Program-made: the position numbers and the translations under genes | The notes under the pieces: model-generated | The model's input: only the letters and a program-made list of their open reading frames with translations | What the model was told of the DNA's origin: nothing | The model's database searches: none | Shown: one piece after another, positions 31,595-42,470 of the stretch | Position numbering within the stretch: the first letter of the stretch is position 1 | Layout of the letters: the number at the start of each line of letters is the position of its first letter | DNA from: Diadema setosum | Taxonomy: Eukaryota; Echinodermata; Echinoidea; Diadematoida; Diadematidae | Direction: 5' to 3' | NCBI GenBank assembly: GCA_033980235.1 | Contig: CM067064.1 | Location: 33,635,497 to 33,699,496 of the forward strand | DNA length: 64,000 nt

Positions 31595-31688
31595 TTTGAC
31601 CCGTTGAGGACGAATCCCGAGTATACTTGGGCAGGTGTCTGTGGGAAATGTGTGTTGTAGCTAAATCAAACTGTCCTCAACGGGTTAA
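31595..31688. mobile_element. Family D 92-bp TTAA element, copy 1
   Basis: ACCCGTTGAGGACG and CGTCCTCAACGGGTTAA-type ends form perfect or near-perfect inverted repeats. The interior has TCCCGAGTATACTTGGG, one change from a 16-bp palindrome. The left TTAA has mutated to TTGA. Confidence 0.88.
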
Positions 31689-31787
31689 TATAGTTCCCTA
31701 CTTCTACTATAAAGCACAAGGTGTCCAAAGTTAAAGGGCCACATCTGTAAAATACTTTTCAGTCCAAAACAATGAATGAAATAGGCC

Positions 31788-32156
31788 TTAAAGGGTGTGT
31801 ACAGTTCTGGTCGAGGTGAAGATTTAGCTCTTAACGTTTTGTGAGATATTCAGAAACCACTCTATACTAAAGGGTATCAATAGTTTATTCGATGAAAATC
31901 GGTTTTGAAATGGCTGAGATATCCAAAAACAAAGTGAAACAAAGAGATGCTAATAAAGTTGGGGCATGTCGCCTTTTATTATTAGCACTTTTTTGGATAT
32001 CTCAGCCATTTGAAAACCAATTTTCATCAAATAAACGTTGAATCCATCTTAAAATTACATGCTCTTTCATATTTCACAAGAGGCTTTTCATTATCTCACT
32101 TAGGAATGTTCAAAATATGAATCCCTACCTCAACCAGTACTGTACAGTCCCTTTAA
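31788..32156. mobile_element. Family C element, copy 3
   Basis: TTAAAGGGTGTGTACAGTTC at the left and GTACAGTCCCTTTAA at the right. The arms fold back over about 170 bp. TTAA flanks are intact on both sides. Confidence 0.9.
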
Positions 32157-32387
32157 GGCTTGTCAGTAGACCTATAGAGCTTCTTCATGAATCCTAATTC
32201 AACAAACAGTGATATTAACATGCTCTCTTCAAATTTCACAACTCTAAAAACCTTTGATAAATAAAGTTAGTGATCGAGTAAAGACAGACCTGTACATGGC
32301 CAAAATAAGTCATATTCAAGATATGGACCACCCAAATGCTGTGTCATGGGTGCATCTCTACAACCCAACTAGTATAGTACGTGCTTC

Positions 32388-32480
32388 TTAACCCGTTGAG
32401 GACGAGTCCCGAATATACTCGGGCAGGTGTCTATGAGAATTGCGTGTTGTAGCAAAATCAAACTGTCCTCGATGGGTTAA
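32388..32480. mobile_element. Family D element, copy 2
   Basis: TTAACCCGTTGAGGACG at the left and a TCCTCGATGGGTTAA right end. Its right TTAA (32477-32480) is also the left TTAA of the next element. Confidence 0.9.
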
Positions 32481-33397
32481 AGGACAAGTCCACCTCCAAA
32501 TTCGTGTGGTTTGAGATTATACAACAATATTAATAGAACACATCAGTGAAGTTTGAGGAAAATCGGACAATCTGTTCAAAAGTTATGAATTTTTAAAGTT
32601 TTTGTGTAGATACTGCTGGATGGGAAGACTACTACAGTTGATGATGTCACATAGGTAGAACTTTATAAGGAAAATATAAAGAGAATTACCCTAAAATTCA
32701 TTTTATGATTAAAGTATACATTCCCTAAGCTTCTAACTCACATAGGTTAAAGGTCCAGTTTACCTTTGGGAACAGTGATTTAAAAAATGTTCAAGATATC
32801 ACATTTGATGCGCATGTATAGGTCTGTTGCATCACAAAACATCCTACCATATACAATTTTTGCAATAAAGCCTAAAATATAAGGATATATCAGTATTTTT
32901 CTCAATAAACCGTAACTGTAGACGGTTTAATCTGGAAGCGTTCTTTTTATAACTATTGTTCACATTTTGTGTATTTAACAATACTTAACATCAAGATTCA
33001 AATTTTTACAGTGGTTGTTTCTGTCCCTAACTCACATTTTAGAATTATTTTAAAGCACTAATGCTGGGTTTTTATTTCATCTGCAAATGGTAAATTATGC
33101 CTTTAAGGGTAATATAACTCCCCCGTCTTCTGAAAGAGGCAAGTCATGTATGCTCATTTACTATGAGAGAAAAGTGAAAATATGTTGATTTTTCTTTATG
33201 GTTTTCTTTATGTAGTTGTACACAGACATCACAAGCTGTAGTAGTCTTCACATCTAGCAATCTCAGAACTAAAACTTCAAAAATTCATAACTTCTGACCG
33301 GATTGTGGGATTTTACTCAAACTTTCACCAATGTGTTGTAATAATATTGAGTTGGTCTCTCAATCCACATGTTTATGAAGGTGGACTTGTCCTTTAA
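32477..33397. mobile_element. Family B TTAA fold-back element, copy 1, with nested insert
   Basis: TTAAAGGACAAGTCCACCT and its exact reverse complement form the ends. The inverted arms run for about 180 bp. Without the insert at 32747-33106 it would be about 560 bp, as other copies are. It is the most complete family B copy and non-coding. Confidence 0.9.
32747..33106. mobile_element. Another TTAA element nested in family B copy 1
   Basis: Begins TTAAAGGTCCAGTTTACC and ends TGCCTTTAA. It sits where other family B copies have TGTTATGGGTAATATNATTCC, so the host element reads on across it. The short ends match only over TTAAAGG/CCTTTAA. Confidence 0.75.
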
Positions 33398-34410
33398 CTG
33401 TGGATGCACGGAGTAAACAGGTCAAATGAGAGGGCAGTATTTATCCACATCGTTGGCAGAACCGGCATCTTGAGACTGGGCCAGAGGCTGTGTTGGGCCA
33501 AGTTTTTAACCAGCGGAGAAAGTGATAAGATAGGCCTGGCTGCATCCCATCGGCGCCTCTTCTTTTTAATTTGGGCCTTCAATCATCACAATCAATACCA
33601 CATTTGTTATGCAAATGCCGCTGTGGTAGGGAAGCTTCTAGCTTTGCAGCCCCCCGAATGGGGGGAGACAATGAGAGCAAATAAAAAATTCATTACGTTC
33701 AAACAGTTTGCCGCCTGCCCCACTCTTGTCTGGAGGGGTGTCGGCCAGAGCAGCCTTCTGGAGGAGCTAACTTCGTTTAATTCCAAGCCACATTTTCTTC
33801 CACATCTCTTGATGTTCATAGCCTTGGAATTATAATCTCTTTACTTGCAATTTGCTGTGGATCTGGTAAAAGTTCCAAATCTCCTTGGAAGGGTTATAAG
33901 AGGGGTTCTTAGTGGGGCTTCTTTTTGTGATTATCCCTGATCACCAGAGCATGAAAACCTCCCTCTAGTCACATATAGACCCTTCCCTGTCATCTCACAA
34001 TTGTTGATTCTCACACACGTTTGACGTGGAGTTGTGTATCGGAGTTTTACACCACTGCTGGCATCTTCTGCTCCAGACTTTTCTGTGAGAAAATTGCTGC
34101 AAGTTTCCAGTTCTCTCTCTATTGGATGTACATTACTGTGGATAATACTATGTGAACATATTCTGTCCCAGAGTTTGTTGTGAGTATTGAAGATTTACTA
34201 TGTTTTTGTTTGTGAAGATGTCTTAAGTCTCTGTTGATAATGTGCATTCTTTCTTGATGTGACATAACTACTGGCCGTAGTTCCTGTTGTGAATGCTGCA
34301 GATAAGTTGAAGCTAAAAACAAAAAAGTTAATTTACATGGCAAAAAGAAACAGTGAAATTAATGTGGAAGATATCATGCTCTTATACAGTATCCAGTGTG
34401 TAATTTCTTT
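33398..34410. other. Unique region upstream of the Kir exon
   Basis: More GC than average between 33404 and 33840, with a 143-residue frame lacking known motifs. It would be intron or a distal regulatory region of the Kir gene. No TATA box or CpG island stands out. Confidence 0.4.
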
Positions 34411-34425
34411 CTGATTTGTTTTCAG
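34411..34425 (+). other. Splice acceptor of the Kir coding exon
   Basis: CTGATTTGTTTTCAG, with a pyrimidine-rich tract upstream. It is the only strong acceptor close to the coding start, so the first intron should lie in the 5' untranslated region. Confidence 0.7.
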
Positions 34426-34535
34426 GAGCTTGCAAGAGTTTTATGTAACTGCCTTGCAAGTGCATGTGTTTTTGGATAGTTCACGGAGGGATTTCAAATT
34501 TAAAGGACAAAGGAGGATTATTGATTGGACGCTGA

Positions 34536-35888
34536 ATGGGTACAAGACCTAACGGACAGAGGCCCTCACATGGGGAGTCAGTCATCATGGCTGACTCGGG
34601 CAATACTAGCTTCACCAGTGAGTACGGCTCCAACCACACCGACTCTCGGGCCCTGGTCCTGCAAAGCCAGGGCCAGAACCACGTTGGGTTGAACCACGTT
34701 GGGGTGGGATCTGTGAAGTCCTTCCACTCTTCCACGGAAGTCTCGGTCCGACAGGTGCTGACCAAGCGCCGACGCCTTGTGGAGAAGAGCGGTCACCTCA
34801 ATGTGGAGTTTGACACCAAGGTGACCCACTGGTGGATCAAATTCGTCAAGGATGTCTTCACCACATCTGTGGATATGCCATGGCGGTACAACATCATCAT
34901 GGTATGTCTTGGGTTTCTCGTGAGTTGGCTTATCTTTGCTGGAATATATTATGCCATTGCCTGGGGAAGGGGCGACTTTGATCACTTGAACAACGCAGAG
35001 CACACTCCTTGCTTTAGAAACTTTTACAACTGGAGGTCTGCGCTTCTGTACAGCATCGAGGCACAGACAACGATAGGTTTTGGATTCCGGTGTCCGACGG
35101 AGGAGTGCATAGAAGCCATCATAATCCTTGTCATCCAAGTCCTGCTTGCCAATTTCTTGGAGGCCTTCATCATCGGAGCCTTCATTGCCAAATTCTCCCG
35201 TCCAAAGATGAGGGCAAATACCCTGATTTTTAGCAAGACTGCCTGTATCACCAAGCAGGATGGGCAGCTCTGCTTCCTCTTCAGAGTTGGGGACCTTCGC
35301 GCCAACAGTCCCATCGTTGAGGGCCACATGCGCCTTCAGCTGATCAAACACTACGTCACGCAGGAAGGTGCCTGGTTGCCTTACAAAATCTTCGACCTCA
35401 ACATCGGCCACGAGTTTGGCATGGACAGAGTCTTCCTGGTGTGGCCGCTAGCAATCTGCCATGTAATAGACAAGAGGAGTCCCTTGTACACCCTGTCGAA
35501 AGAAGGCCTCGACAGCGCAGAGTTTGAAATTGTGGCCATCCTGGAAGGGATCGTGGCGTCCACAGGCACCACGACGCAAGCAAGGACTTCCTATCTCCCA
35601 GATGAAATTGCCTGGGGCCACGATTTTGAGAACATCATTTTTGAGAACGAGGGCATGCACTATGTGGATTTTGAGCGCTTTCACCACACGCAGGAGGTAC
35701 CCTCTTTCCAAGCGATGAGCGCGCGTGAGACGGACGAGGAGATGAGGCAGCAGAATCCCTCCGGACAGGGGGATGGACCGATCTGGACGGAGCGCAAGGA
35801 GAGCGCATGCAGCACCACCAGCACCCCAATAAAAAAGACGTCGTCTTTCCGGCGGTCACGCCAAATGGAGATGGAGTCCAGGCTGTGA
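34536..35888 (+). CDS. Inward-rectifier potassium channel, Kir2/Kir3-like
   Basis: The product is 450 residues, a pore subunit that assembles as a tetramer in the plasma membrane and sets resting K+ conductance. The cytoplasmic N terminus runs to about 118. TM1 is about 119-143. The pore loop has a Cys159/Cys191 pair matching the conserved Kir disulphide and the filter TIGFG at 179-183, with the Glu175/Arg185 salt-bridge pair. TM2 is about 193-219. Glu209 is at the rectification-controller site (Asp172 in Kir2.1). Glu262 and Glu331 match the cytoplasmic acidic ring (Glu224, Glu299), so strong inward rectification is expected. RPK at 222-224, Arg226 and Arg255 suit PIP2 binding. Pro115 replaces the basic residue before the conserved Trp-Arg. 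The C terminus is ESRL, a class I PDZ ligand. A TGA abuts the first ATG, so the coding region cannot extend upstream. The ATG at 34587 (Met18) has the better context (ATCATGG) and may be the true start. The Kir2/Kir3 assignment rests on motifs such as DRVFLVWPL and SPLYTLSKEG. Confidence 0.96.
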   Translation: MGTRPNGQRPSHGESVIMADSGNTSFTSEYGSNHTDSRALVLQSQGQNHVGLNHVGVGSVKSFHSSTEVSVRQVLTKRRRLVEKSGHLNVEFDTKVTHWWIKFVKDVFTTSVDMPWRYNIIMVCLGFLVSWLIFAGIYYAIAWGRGDFDHLNNAEHTPCFRNFYNWRSALLYSIEAQTTIGFGFRCPTEECIEAIIILVIQVLLANFLEAFIIGAFIAKFSRPKMRANTLIFSKTACITKQDGQLCFLFRVGDLRANSPIVEGHMRLQLIKHYVTQEGAWLPYKIFDLNIGHEFGMDRVFLVWPLAICHVIDKRSPLYTLSKEGLDSAEFEIVAILEGIVASTGTTTQARTSYLPDEIAWGHDFENIIFENEGMHYVDFERFHHTQEVPSFQAMSARETDEEMRQQNPSGQGDGPIWTERKESACSTTSTPIKKTSSFRRSRQMEMESRL

Positions 35889-35916
35889 CTAAACAGGGGA
35901 ACATTCTAAAGCAGTG

Positions 35917-35922
35917 GTAAGT
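35917..35922 (+). other. Splice donor after the Kir stop codon
   Basis: GTG|GTAAGT lies 28 bases after the TGA. A spliced 3' untranslated region is implied. The distance is under the 50-55 nt limit usually needed to trigger nonsense-mediated decay. Confidence 0.65.
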
Positions 35923-38900
35923 ATAGGCCCTATTTCTGTCCACAATTGAAGTAGCAAGTTTATCCACATCTGAGAAAAAAAATTCTTGCTTAGCTAGTAA
36001 AAGTTCACATTATTACTGTCACTTCAGTAAAATGAGAAGATTTATGCTGGTCTATCCATCTGATGAGATAAGATTTGAACAGAGTATCTAGGCTTACATG
36101 TAACTATCAGCTTTGTGAAAGAATTAGTACATTTCATTTCAGAGTGCTTTAAAGATATGTGTATCATATACCAGTATAAGTTCCACCAATACTCAAGTAT
36201 GTTATTGCCATCTATGGGCATTAGAAGATTTAATCTTTAGTGTAAACAGAGGCAGAAAACCCCAAAGGTAATGACAGCTCTCTCTGTAAGATAACCATTC
36301 ACTTTTCCAGAGAGTCACTCTTATACAAGTACAACAGTAATGCCAAGCATTTCGTGATAAATATTGTTTTTCTCAATCTGTATTTAATACAGTACATGTG
36401 TTTATCACAAGACACGTTTTTCTGCTCTACTTGAGACTACCTTGACACAATTATGTTTCCTTTCTGGGCTTTGTCCTAAGTGGAGTTTACAATAAATGGT
36501 AGTTGTACCTATAGTTCTCGAGAAGGTGGCTAAACAGAGAATTAATTAATTGACTTAGTCACAGCTCTCTATTCGGGGGCTGATGATTGCAGAGGGGAAA
36601 AAGGTCAAGGAGGTTTAGTCAAGAAGATTTGACAAGGTGGTACGAATGTGTGTTGTCTGTGATTCAATTAGATGCTTTTGGTGACAGAATGGGATCACTA
36701 GTCTAGGATTATTCAGACCTTTTTTTAATGAAATAATGATGAGAGGAAAAACATATCTGATTGGAGAAAATTATAGAGCTCTATCATGTGAAACTTGCTT
36801 TTAGATGGTTTTGATTATTAAAAAGAACAATGTACAAGTGCAGTGTAAAAATATGCAGTAACTGTAATCATGTTTCTATCTATTTATTGTTTATTTATTA
36901 TCATTTTTCAAAATAAATTTGAGTGCCATAAGTGGCAAAAAGATTGACATGTCTTTTGATAACAAAGAATGATGTGATTTGTTGTAGGCCTATTTCTGAA
37001 GTAATTAAGTAGAGGCCTACCATTCACAACCGCCCTTGTTCAGTGGCACTATGGACAGTTTAAATATTACAAATGAAAAACAATAACAACGACAATGCTA
37101 AACCTAACACACTTGTACAAGAAGAAAAAAAAAATCCTCTAGTAGTGAATCTGTGGGAATGTTTTGTACCTTATCTTGGAAGGATCCGTTTAATGTTTAA
37201 AAAAAAATAGTGGTCAGTAGACCTATGCTTATGTACATGTGTCTGTTTTCTCAGACTAACTGTATTTACTGATATTGCCATGAGTAAATGAAAAGGTCTG
37301 TAATTGCCCAGTTCTACAAGCTGCTAATAACTCTGCCAGTTGCATGCTAAATGCCCTTTAGGTGATGTTGAACTAGTACTAATAATAGCAGATGAAGTAA
37401 CGTTTGTCCATTCCTAAAATCAGATTTTGCCTTCCCCTTTCATCACAAGGGTATTCAAAGAATACACGTGATGGACTAGCTTGACATAGTTTGGAGTGTC
37501 TGTTGTTTTGTTTTTTTTTTTGTGTAATGCTACAACATGGTTAGCATGACAGTATCATCATATTTCAATATTTTCTGTACTTGCAAGCAGTGTCCTTTAT
37601 TTTTTCATATCCATGTATCATACTTTATCTATCTCTCTTTTCCTTCACTCTTACTGTCTCTCTCTCTCTCTCTTTCTTCCTCCTGTATTATGTACCGGGT
37701 ATAAAAAATATATCTCTGTAATTTCAAAGTATCCATATACTCATATACTTATTCATCTGTCTATCTTTTCTTCTGCTGATTCTACTTACAGAAGACTTTT
37801 ATTTTCCTTTTTGTACGTAAATGTTAGGTCTTTTTCTTTTAGTCACTGCTGGTCAGACTTAACTTTTAATAAATCTTTTGGTGTTTTTTTTTTTTATTGT
37901 CATAAAATTCAGAGGCAGGATGATGAAGTTTAGTATTTGCTGTTTCACAGAATTTCAGTTTTATCTCCAGATAAACTTGGATAAAATGTTTCCAACAAAT
38001 CTAAACTAGCCAAAAAGGGTGGACTACTTGCAATAGATAAGAAACATAGTATATTTACACACCCACACACACACTCAGATGATTCTACTGTAGCAATTTC
38101 TCAAACAGCAGAAGCCTTAGATCGATGCATATTATGATGAAGCACTATGATAATAACAGGGTGTCAAAATCTCATCGCACGCTGTAGGAGTGACCTTCGA
38201 TGTCTGTGCAATGAAGCATTTGCAGGAAACAAAGAACCTGCCGACAGGGAAAGTAGCAAGTGTAGATAATAGGAAACAAATAATATTAAAGCATGCCAAA
38301 CTAAGATTCTATTTTTGTCATACAAGCGGCATGTGTAGAAATGACTTGGTGTGAATGGTTGACGCAAAAGGAGATGGACCGCGTGATTTGAAGTGTGACG
38401 TATATCATCTGTGGCATTGACGGGTTGAGGCATGTAAAGCATATTCCAGTTCTCACATTGGAAGATCTGTTAATGAAAAGTGTCATACAATGCCTTCATA
38501 TTTGCGTGGGATAAAAAAAATAAAACAAGCAACTGCTTATATCAAATTGTTTTTGCTTGATGTTAAGAATTGATATACTATGTGACATCATCACTTGTTT
38601 ATTTTTCCAGTACTTGTAATAAATTCTGGAGTATGTATGGTGGATGTTATATACCATAGATGGCTGTTGCTTGCACAGAAAATCAATATTTTCTTATTTC
38701 ATGTGGTACTGTGCCCTTGAAGACGAGAAACACTTCAATCACCAGTGACCAAGGAGGTGGATAGGCTTTGTAGCATGATTTAAAAAAAAATATTTACAGC
38801 AAACATATAATACCCAGAGCTTGCTTTAATGTCAAACATATGCAGGAGTAGAGGTGATGAAGAAAAATGATTTAACATCAGAAGAAGATAGCTTGATCAG

Positions 38901-39070
38901 TTAGTAACCTATATCAGGTGTAGTTTTGTCTATACCTCTCCCCTCTGATTTGTGTGTTTGTGGCTGTATGCCTTTCTTTCTGTCCCTCACACTTGCTCTT
39001 TCTGCTCCAATCTTTCCCTCTCTCTCTCTATCTTTTCTCCAAAGTTTTATAATAACATTTATGATATTTG
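35923..39070. other. AT-rich non-coding stretch downstream of Kir
   Basis: Probably intron or 3' flank of the Kir gene. It contains a (TC)n tract near 37661 and several A and T runs. No coding exon recognised. Confidence 0.5.
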
Positions 39071-39232
39071 TTATAAAATGAGGAATGTTCGCATACATTT
39101 TAATTTCGTGAATTTCGCGAGAGCCAAGATTCGCAAAATTAAAATGCATGCAAAAGTTCTTCTCTACACTGTATGCTTTGAATGCCAGTGGCAGTTTGCA
39201 AAAAAGGCCATCGCTCCAATTCGCAAAAAATA
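39071..39232. mobile_element. Family J element, copy 1 (eroded)
   Basis: Shares the order of TTCGCATACATTTTAA, GAGCCAAGATTCGCAAAA, AAAATGCATGCAAAAGTT and TTTGAATGCCAGTGGCAG blocks with copies at 47403, 53165 and 57555. Confidence 0.6.
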
Positions 39233-40889
39233 CATCTTGCATATTTATTTCTTGTGCTATATGTCCTTATGGTTTAAATTACACTCTAAATTTCCAACTG
39301 AAGAAGCTGTTTGTAATGCTGACAATTATAGTTTGAATATGTTTCATTTTGATGAATCTAAAGTCTCTGTACCTTTTTACTAACCAAACAGGTTTATTCT
39401 CCTCCAATATATGTTTCATTCTTATTGTCATTATGATAATTAAAATCAATACTAGATGTTGGGCAACAGTATCATTTGCTATCATCATTAGCAATACATC
39501 TTCCAGTGTTATTGTTTCCATAGACACCAAATGCTGTACTAGTTGTGCAGAATTTCATCGTAATTCATACCATTTTATACCATTTTAACCAGTCATGTTG
39601 CAATAATTGTAGTTGACATAACCATGGTGAGTAGCTTAGCTTTTGCTGTAACTGTGGCAATATGAGGATGAGCAGAATTTCTTTGATATAATCAAGAGCC
39701 ATGCCATAATTGAATGAACCAGTTTCCAGTATGAGTCCCAGAGGGCTTTCCTCTGAATAGATGATGCATGTGTGGTTTCCTATCAGTCTACTGGAGAAAA
39801 AAAAAAAGAAAGAAAGAAAAGGAGGGAAAGAAAATTGGACTGGTCATGGGTCCAAGTATCATGTATTACATGCGGTTATTGCAGCAGGAATTAGAAAAGC
39901 AGAACAGAATTTGTGACTGGCTGTAGGCCAAAACGAACTCATCTGTGCCAAAATACACCCTAAAGTTTCGAAATCTGTGATGTGTAAATTCCAGAAATAT
40001 GGCTGGCAAGCATTGAAAAAAAAAATTGTATTGGGTGTGATGTGTCATATTATGTGGATAATGCAATGTGCCATGCCTTGTTAGTGAGCGCATAAGGACA
40101 TAATGTATACGTTTTCTGTTATGCACTGTATAGGCATTGCCAATTGTATGATACTGGATGGCAATGAATGGAATATTCCATGGTATTTCGTGAAGTAAAG
40201 TCATCTAGTTATCATTATTCTATATACTCATTTTCTGGAGAAGGCATGAACTGTAAAAAGTAGTTACCAGAATTTAAAGTAGACTCTGCACTAAAAAAAA
40301 ACAAAGCAGGGAATATAACTTGTGTAGCAAGAGTATGCTCACTTGGCAAGCATTCGTGCAACAAATGAGGCAAAATATGGTGTATCATAGCTCAGTTACT
40401 TTACTACGCTGAGTGGCCTATGGGAATTAATATGTTAGCCTACAAGTTATAATGCATTGAAGAAGCTGTGATATTACACGTCAGGCAAATCAAACGGACA
40501 AAAAGTAATGTATTTATTGCACTGCTGAAATGCCTTATGGATAATTGTCATGATCATCATAGTTATTGGTGTCATCTGCAAGAAAGAGTCCACCCCTCAG
40601 GTCCTCGAAACCACATTCCTTTGTTTTTTTGCTCGATCCATTTTGTGTTATTATCATTCATTGTTACAATTTCATATATTCGAGAATCCCCATAACGAAA
40701 CGTGTAAAACTTTATCACTGATCTCAAAAGTACATCACACACAGCCACAGAATCTGGACTGGAATCAAGCGTTACCAGTGAGCATACAATATATTCACTG
40801 ATGGGCACTATTCATGGTTTTCGAATATACCCAGGAGGACAGCAAATGAAATGGGCCATGCATCCACAAATCCCCATGCTACCAGGTCT
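39233..40889. other. Non-coding stretch
   Basis: No gene seen. An A-rich purine tract lies near 39796. Confidence 0.45.
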
Positions 40890-41466
40890 TTAAAGGACAA
40901 GTCCACCTTCACATACATGTGGATTGAGTGAAGGCAACAATATTAGTAGAGCACGTCAGTAAAAGTTTGGGGAAAATTGGACTATCCGTTCAAAAGTTAT
41001 GAATTTTTAAAGTATCTGCGTAGTCACTGCTGGATGAGAAGACTACCGTAGTGTATGATGTCACATGCGTACAATGATATAAGGAAAATAAAAATAGAAT
41101 TTCAAAAAACTTTACTTTTTGAATAAAGTACACTTTTTTTGACTTGTCACTGATGTATGTTATGGGTAATATCATTCCCCCTGCCTTCTGAAAGAGAGAA
41201 GTCGAGTGTTCTTTTGTTATGCGAGAAAAGTGAAAATATTTTGAATTTTCTTTGTGCTGTCTTTACATGTACAGTGTATATCGTTGTACGCATGTGACAT
41301 CACAAGCTATAGTAGTCTTCTCATCCAGCCGTGACTGAGCAGAAACTTCAAAAATTCATAACTTTCGAACGGATTGTTCAATTTTCCTCAAACTCTACTG
41401 ATGTGCTCTACTAATATAGCTGCATTCACTCAACCCACGTGTCTATGAAGGTGAACTTGTCCTTTG
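40890..41466. mobile_element. Family B element, copy 2
   Basis: Begins TTAAAGGACAAGTCCACCTT and ends GAAGGTGAACTTGTCCTTT; the right TTAA is lost. The centre carries TTATGGGTAATATCATTCCC. The arms fold back over about 180 bp. Confidence 0.9.
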
Positions 41467-42223
41467 TGGCTGTATAGTATCTACTTACTGTTGGCTTGTG
41501 ATTTCATGTGATGTCCCAGTTATGAGCGAGTTCCCTCCACGAATCTGTATCTTCCCAGCCAATCTTCATATCCCATAATCACATTCATCCATGCATGAAG
41601 TCACACTGCAGTCACATGATCTCTGACATATCCGAGGACATTGGCGAGACCTTTCACAATCTCTTTCTATGCTCTGTAGCTACAGTAATGTTTTACTCAC
41701 GGGATCTTGGAGTGCTCTGAATTGAATTCAACAGGAAATGATCTTATCTTGGTGGCATATGGTTCATTTTCCATAGCCCTTCTGCAACAGCACACAACAG
41801 GTTTTTAAGGCCTTCTGAGCTGAGGATATGAGGACAAAGATGTAGAAACTGCTGTTTCTAGGCATGTTCAAAACCCTTTTGTCTTTTATTGTTATAAAAG
41901 AAAATGAAAATATCAATTTTCAAGTGGTGTAGTATATAGTTAGCATTGTTGTAGTTGAATAATCCCTGTCCATGGTTAGTATTGATATTTCCAACTTTGA
42001 AATTGTAATGTGAAGAAGGAGAAGGAGGAGAAGAAGAAGAAGACACAAATAAGAGTGATAGGGTGCTGTTTTGCAGACAGAGGTCATGGCTTGTAGGTTA
42101 TTGATTCTTCTAATTTCAAGCCTGATTTGCTCTGTTTCAGGTGGCATGCGTGTGCGTGGAACGAGAGGTCTCGTTGCAGTCACGTGCATCGTTGCGTGCA
42201 GGGTGTGCGTTAAGGCATTGTAC
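41467..42223. other. Non-coding stretch
   Basis: No supported gene. Confidence 0.45.
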
Positions 42224-42470
42224 CCTTCCTGCGAAGTATTGATACCCCCATCCCCTCCCCTGCCCCTCCCCCTCCCACCTCTAGATCCCCCTCCCCTCCC
42301 ACCACTAGATCCCCAACCCTGTCACCCCTTCCCCCTTCTGCCCTGCCCTCCCCACCCTGACCTGACGTCATACTCCCCCCTCCTGTCAAAAGCCGACCCC
42401 CCATTTGACCCCCGACACAGGAAGTGACAAATTGCTGTCTCCCCCTTGGGCGGCTATATATAGCCACAGA
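42224..42470 (+). other. C-rich tract with TATA-containing palindrome
   Basis: From 42226 to about 42420 the + strand is dominated by CCCCTCCC-type pyrimidines, including a near-duplicate TAGATCCCC(C/A)TCCC block. At 42452-42465 lies GGCTATATATAGCC, a perfect 14-bp palindrome with a TATA core. The 118-residue frame at 42071-42427 starts like a signal peptide but becomes Pro-rich from the tract and is probably spurious. A promoter is possible, unproven. Confidence 0.35.

Noticed and set aside
33404..33835. 143-residue + strand frame upstream of Kir
   Set aside because: No domain, no splice signals fitting the Kir exon; chance is likely in a GC-richer block.
34578..35411. 277-residue minus-strand frame opposite the Kir coding region
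   Set aside because: A shadow of Kir codon usage; the + strand carries all conserved channel residues.
42071..42427. 118-residue frame with a signal-peptide-like start and a Pro-rich body
   Set aside because: The Pro runs are the translation of a C-rich tract, there is no stop-bounded gene structure, and the upstream ATTTC-type context looks random.
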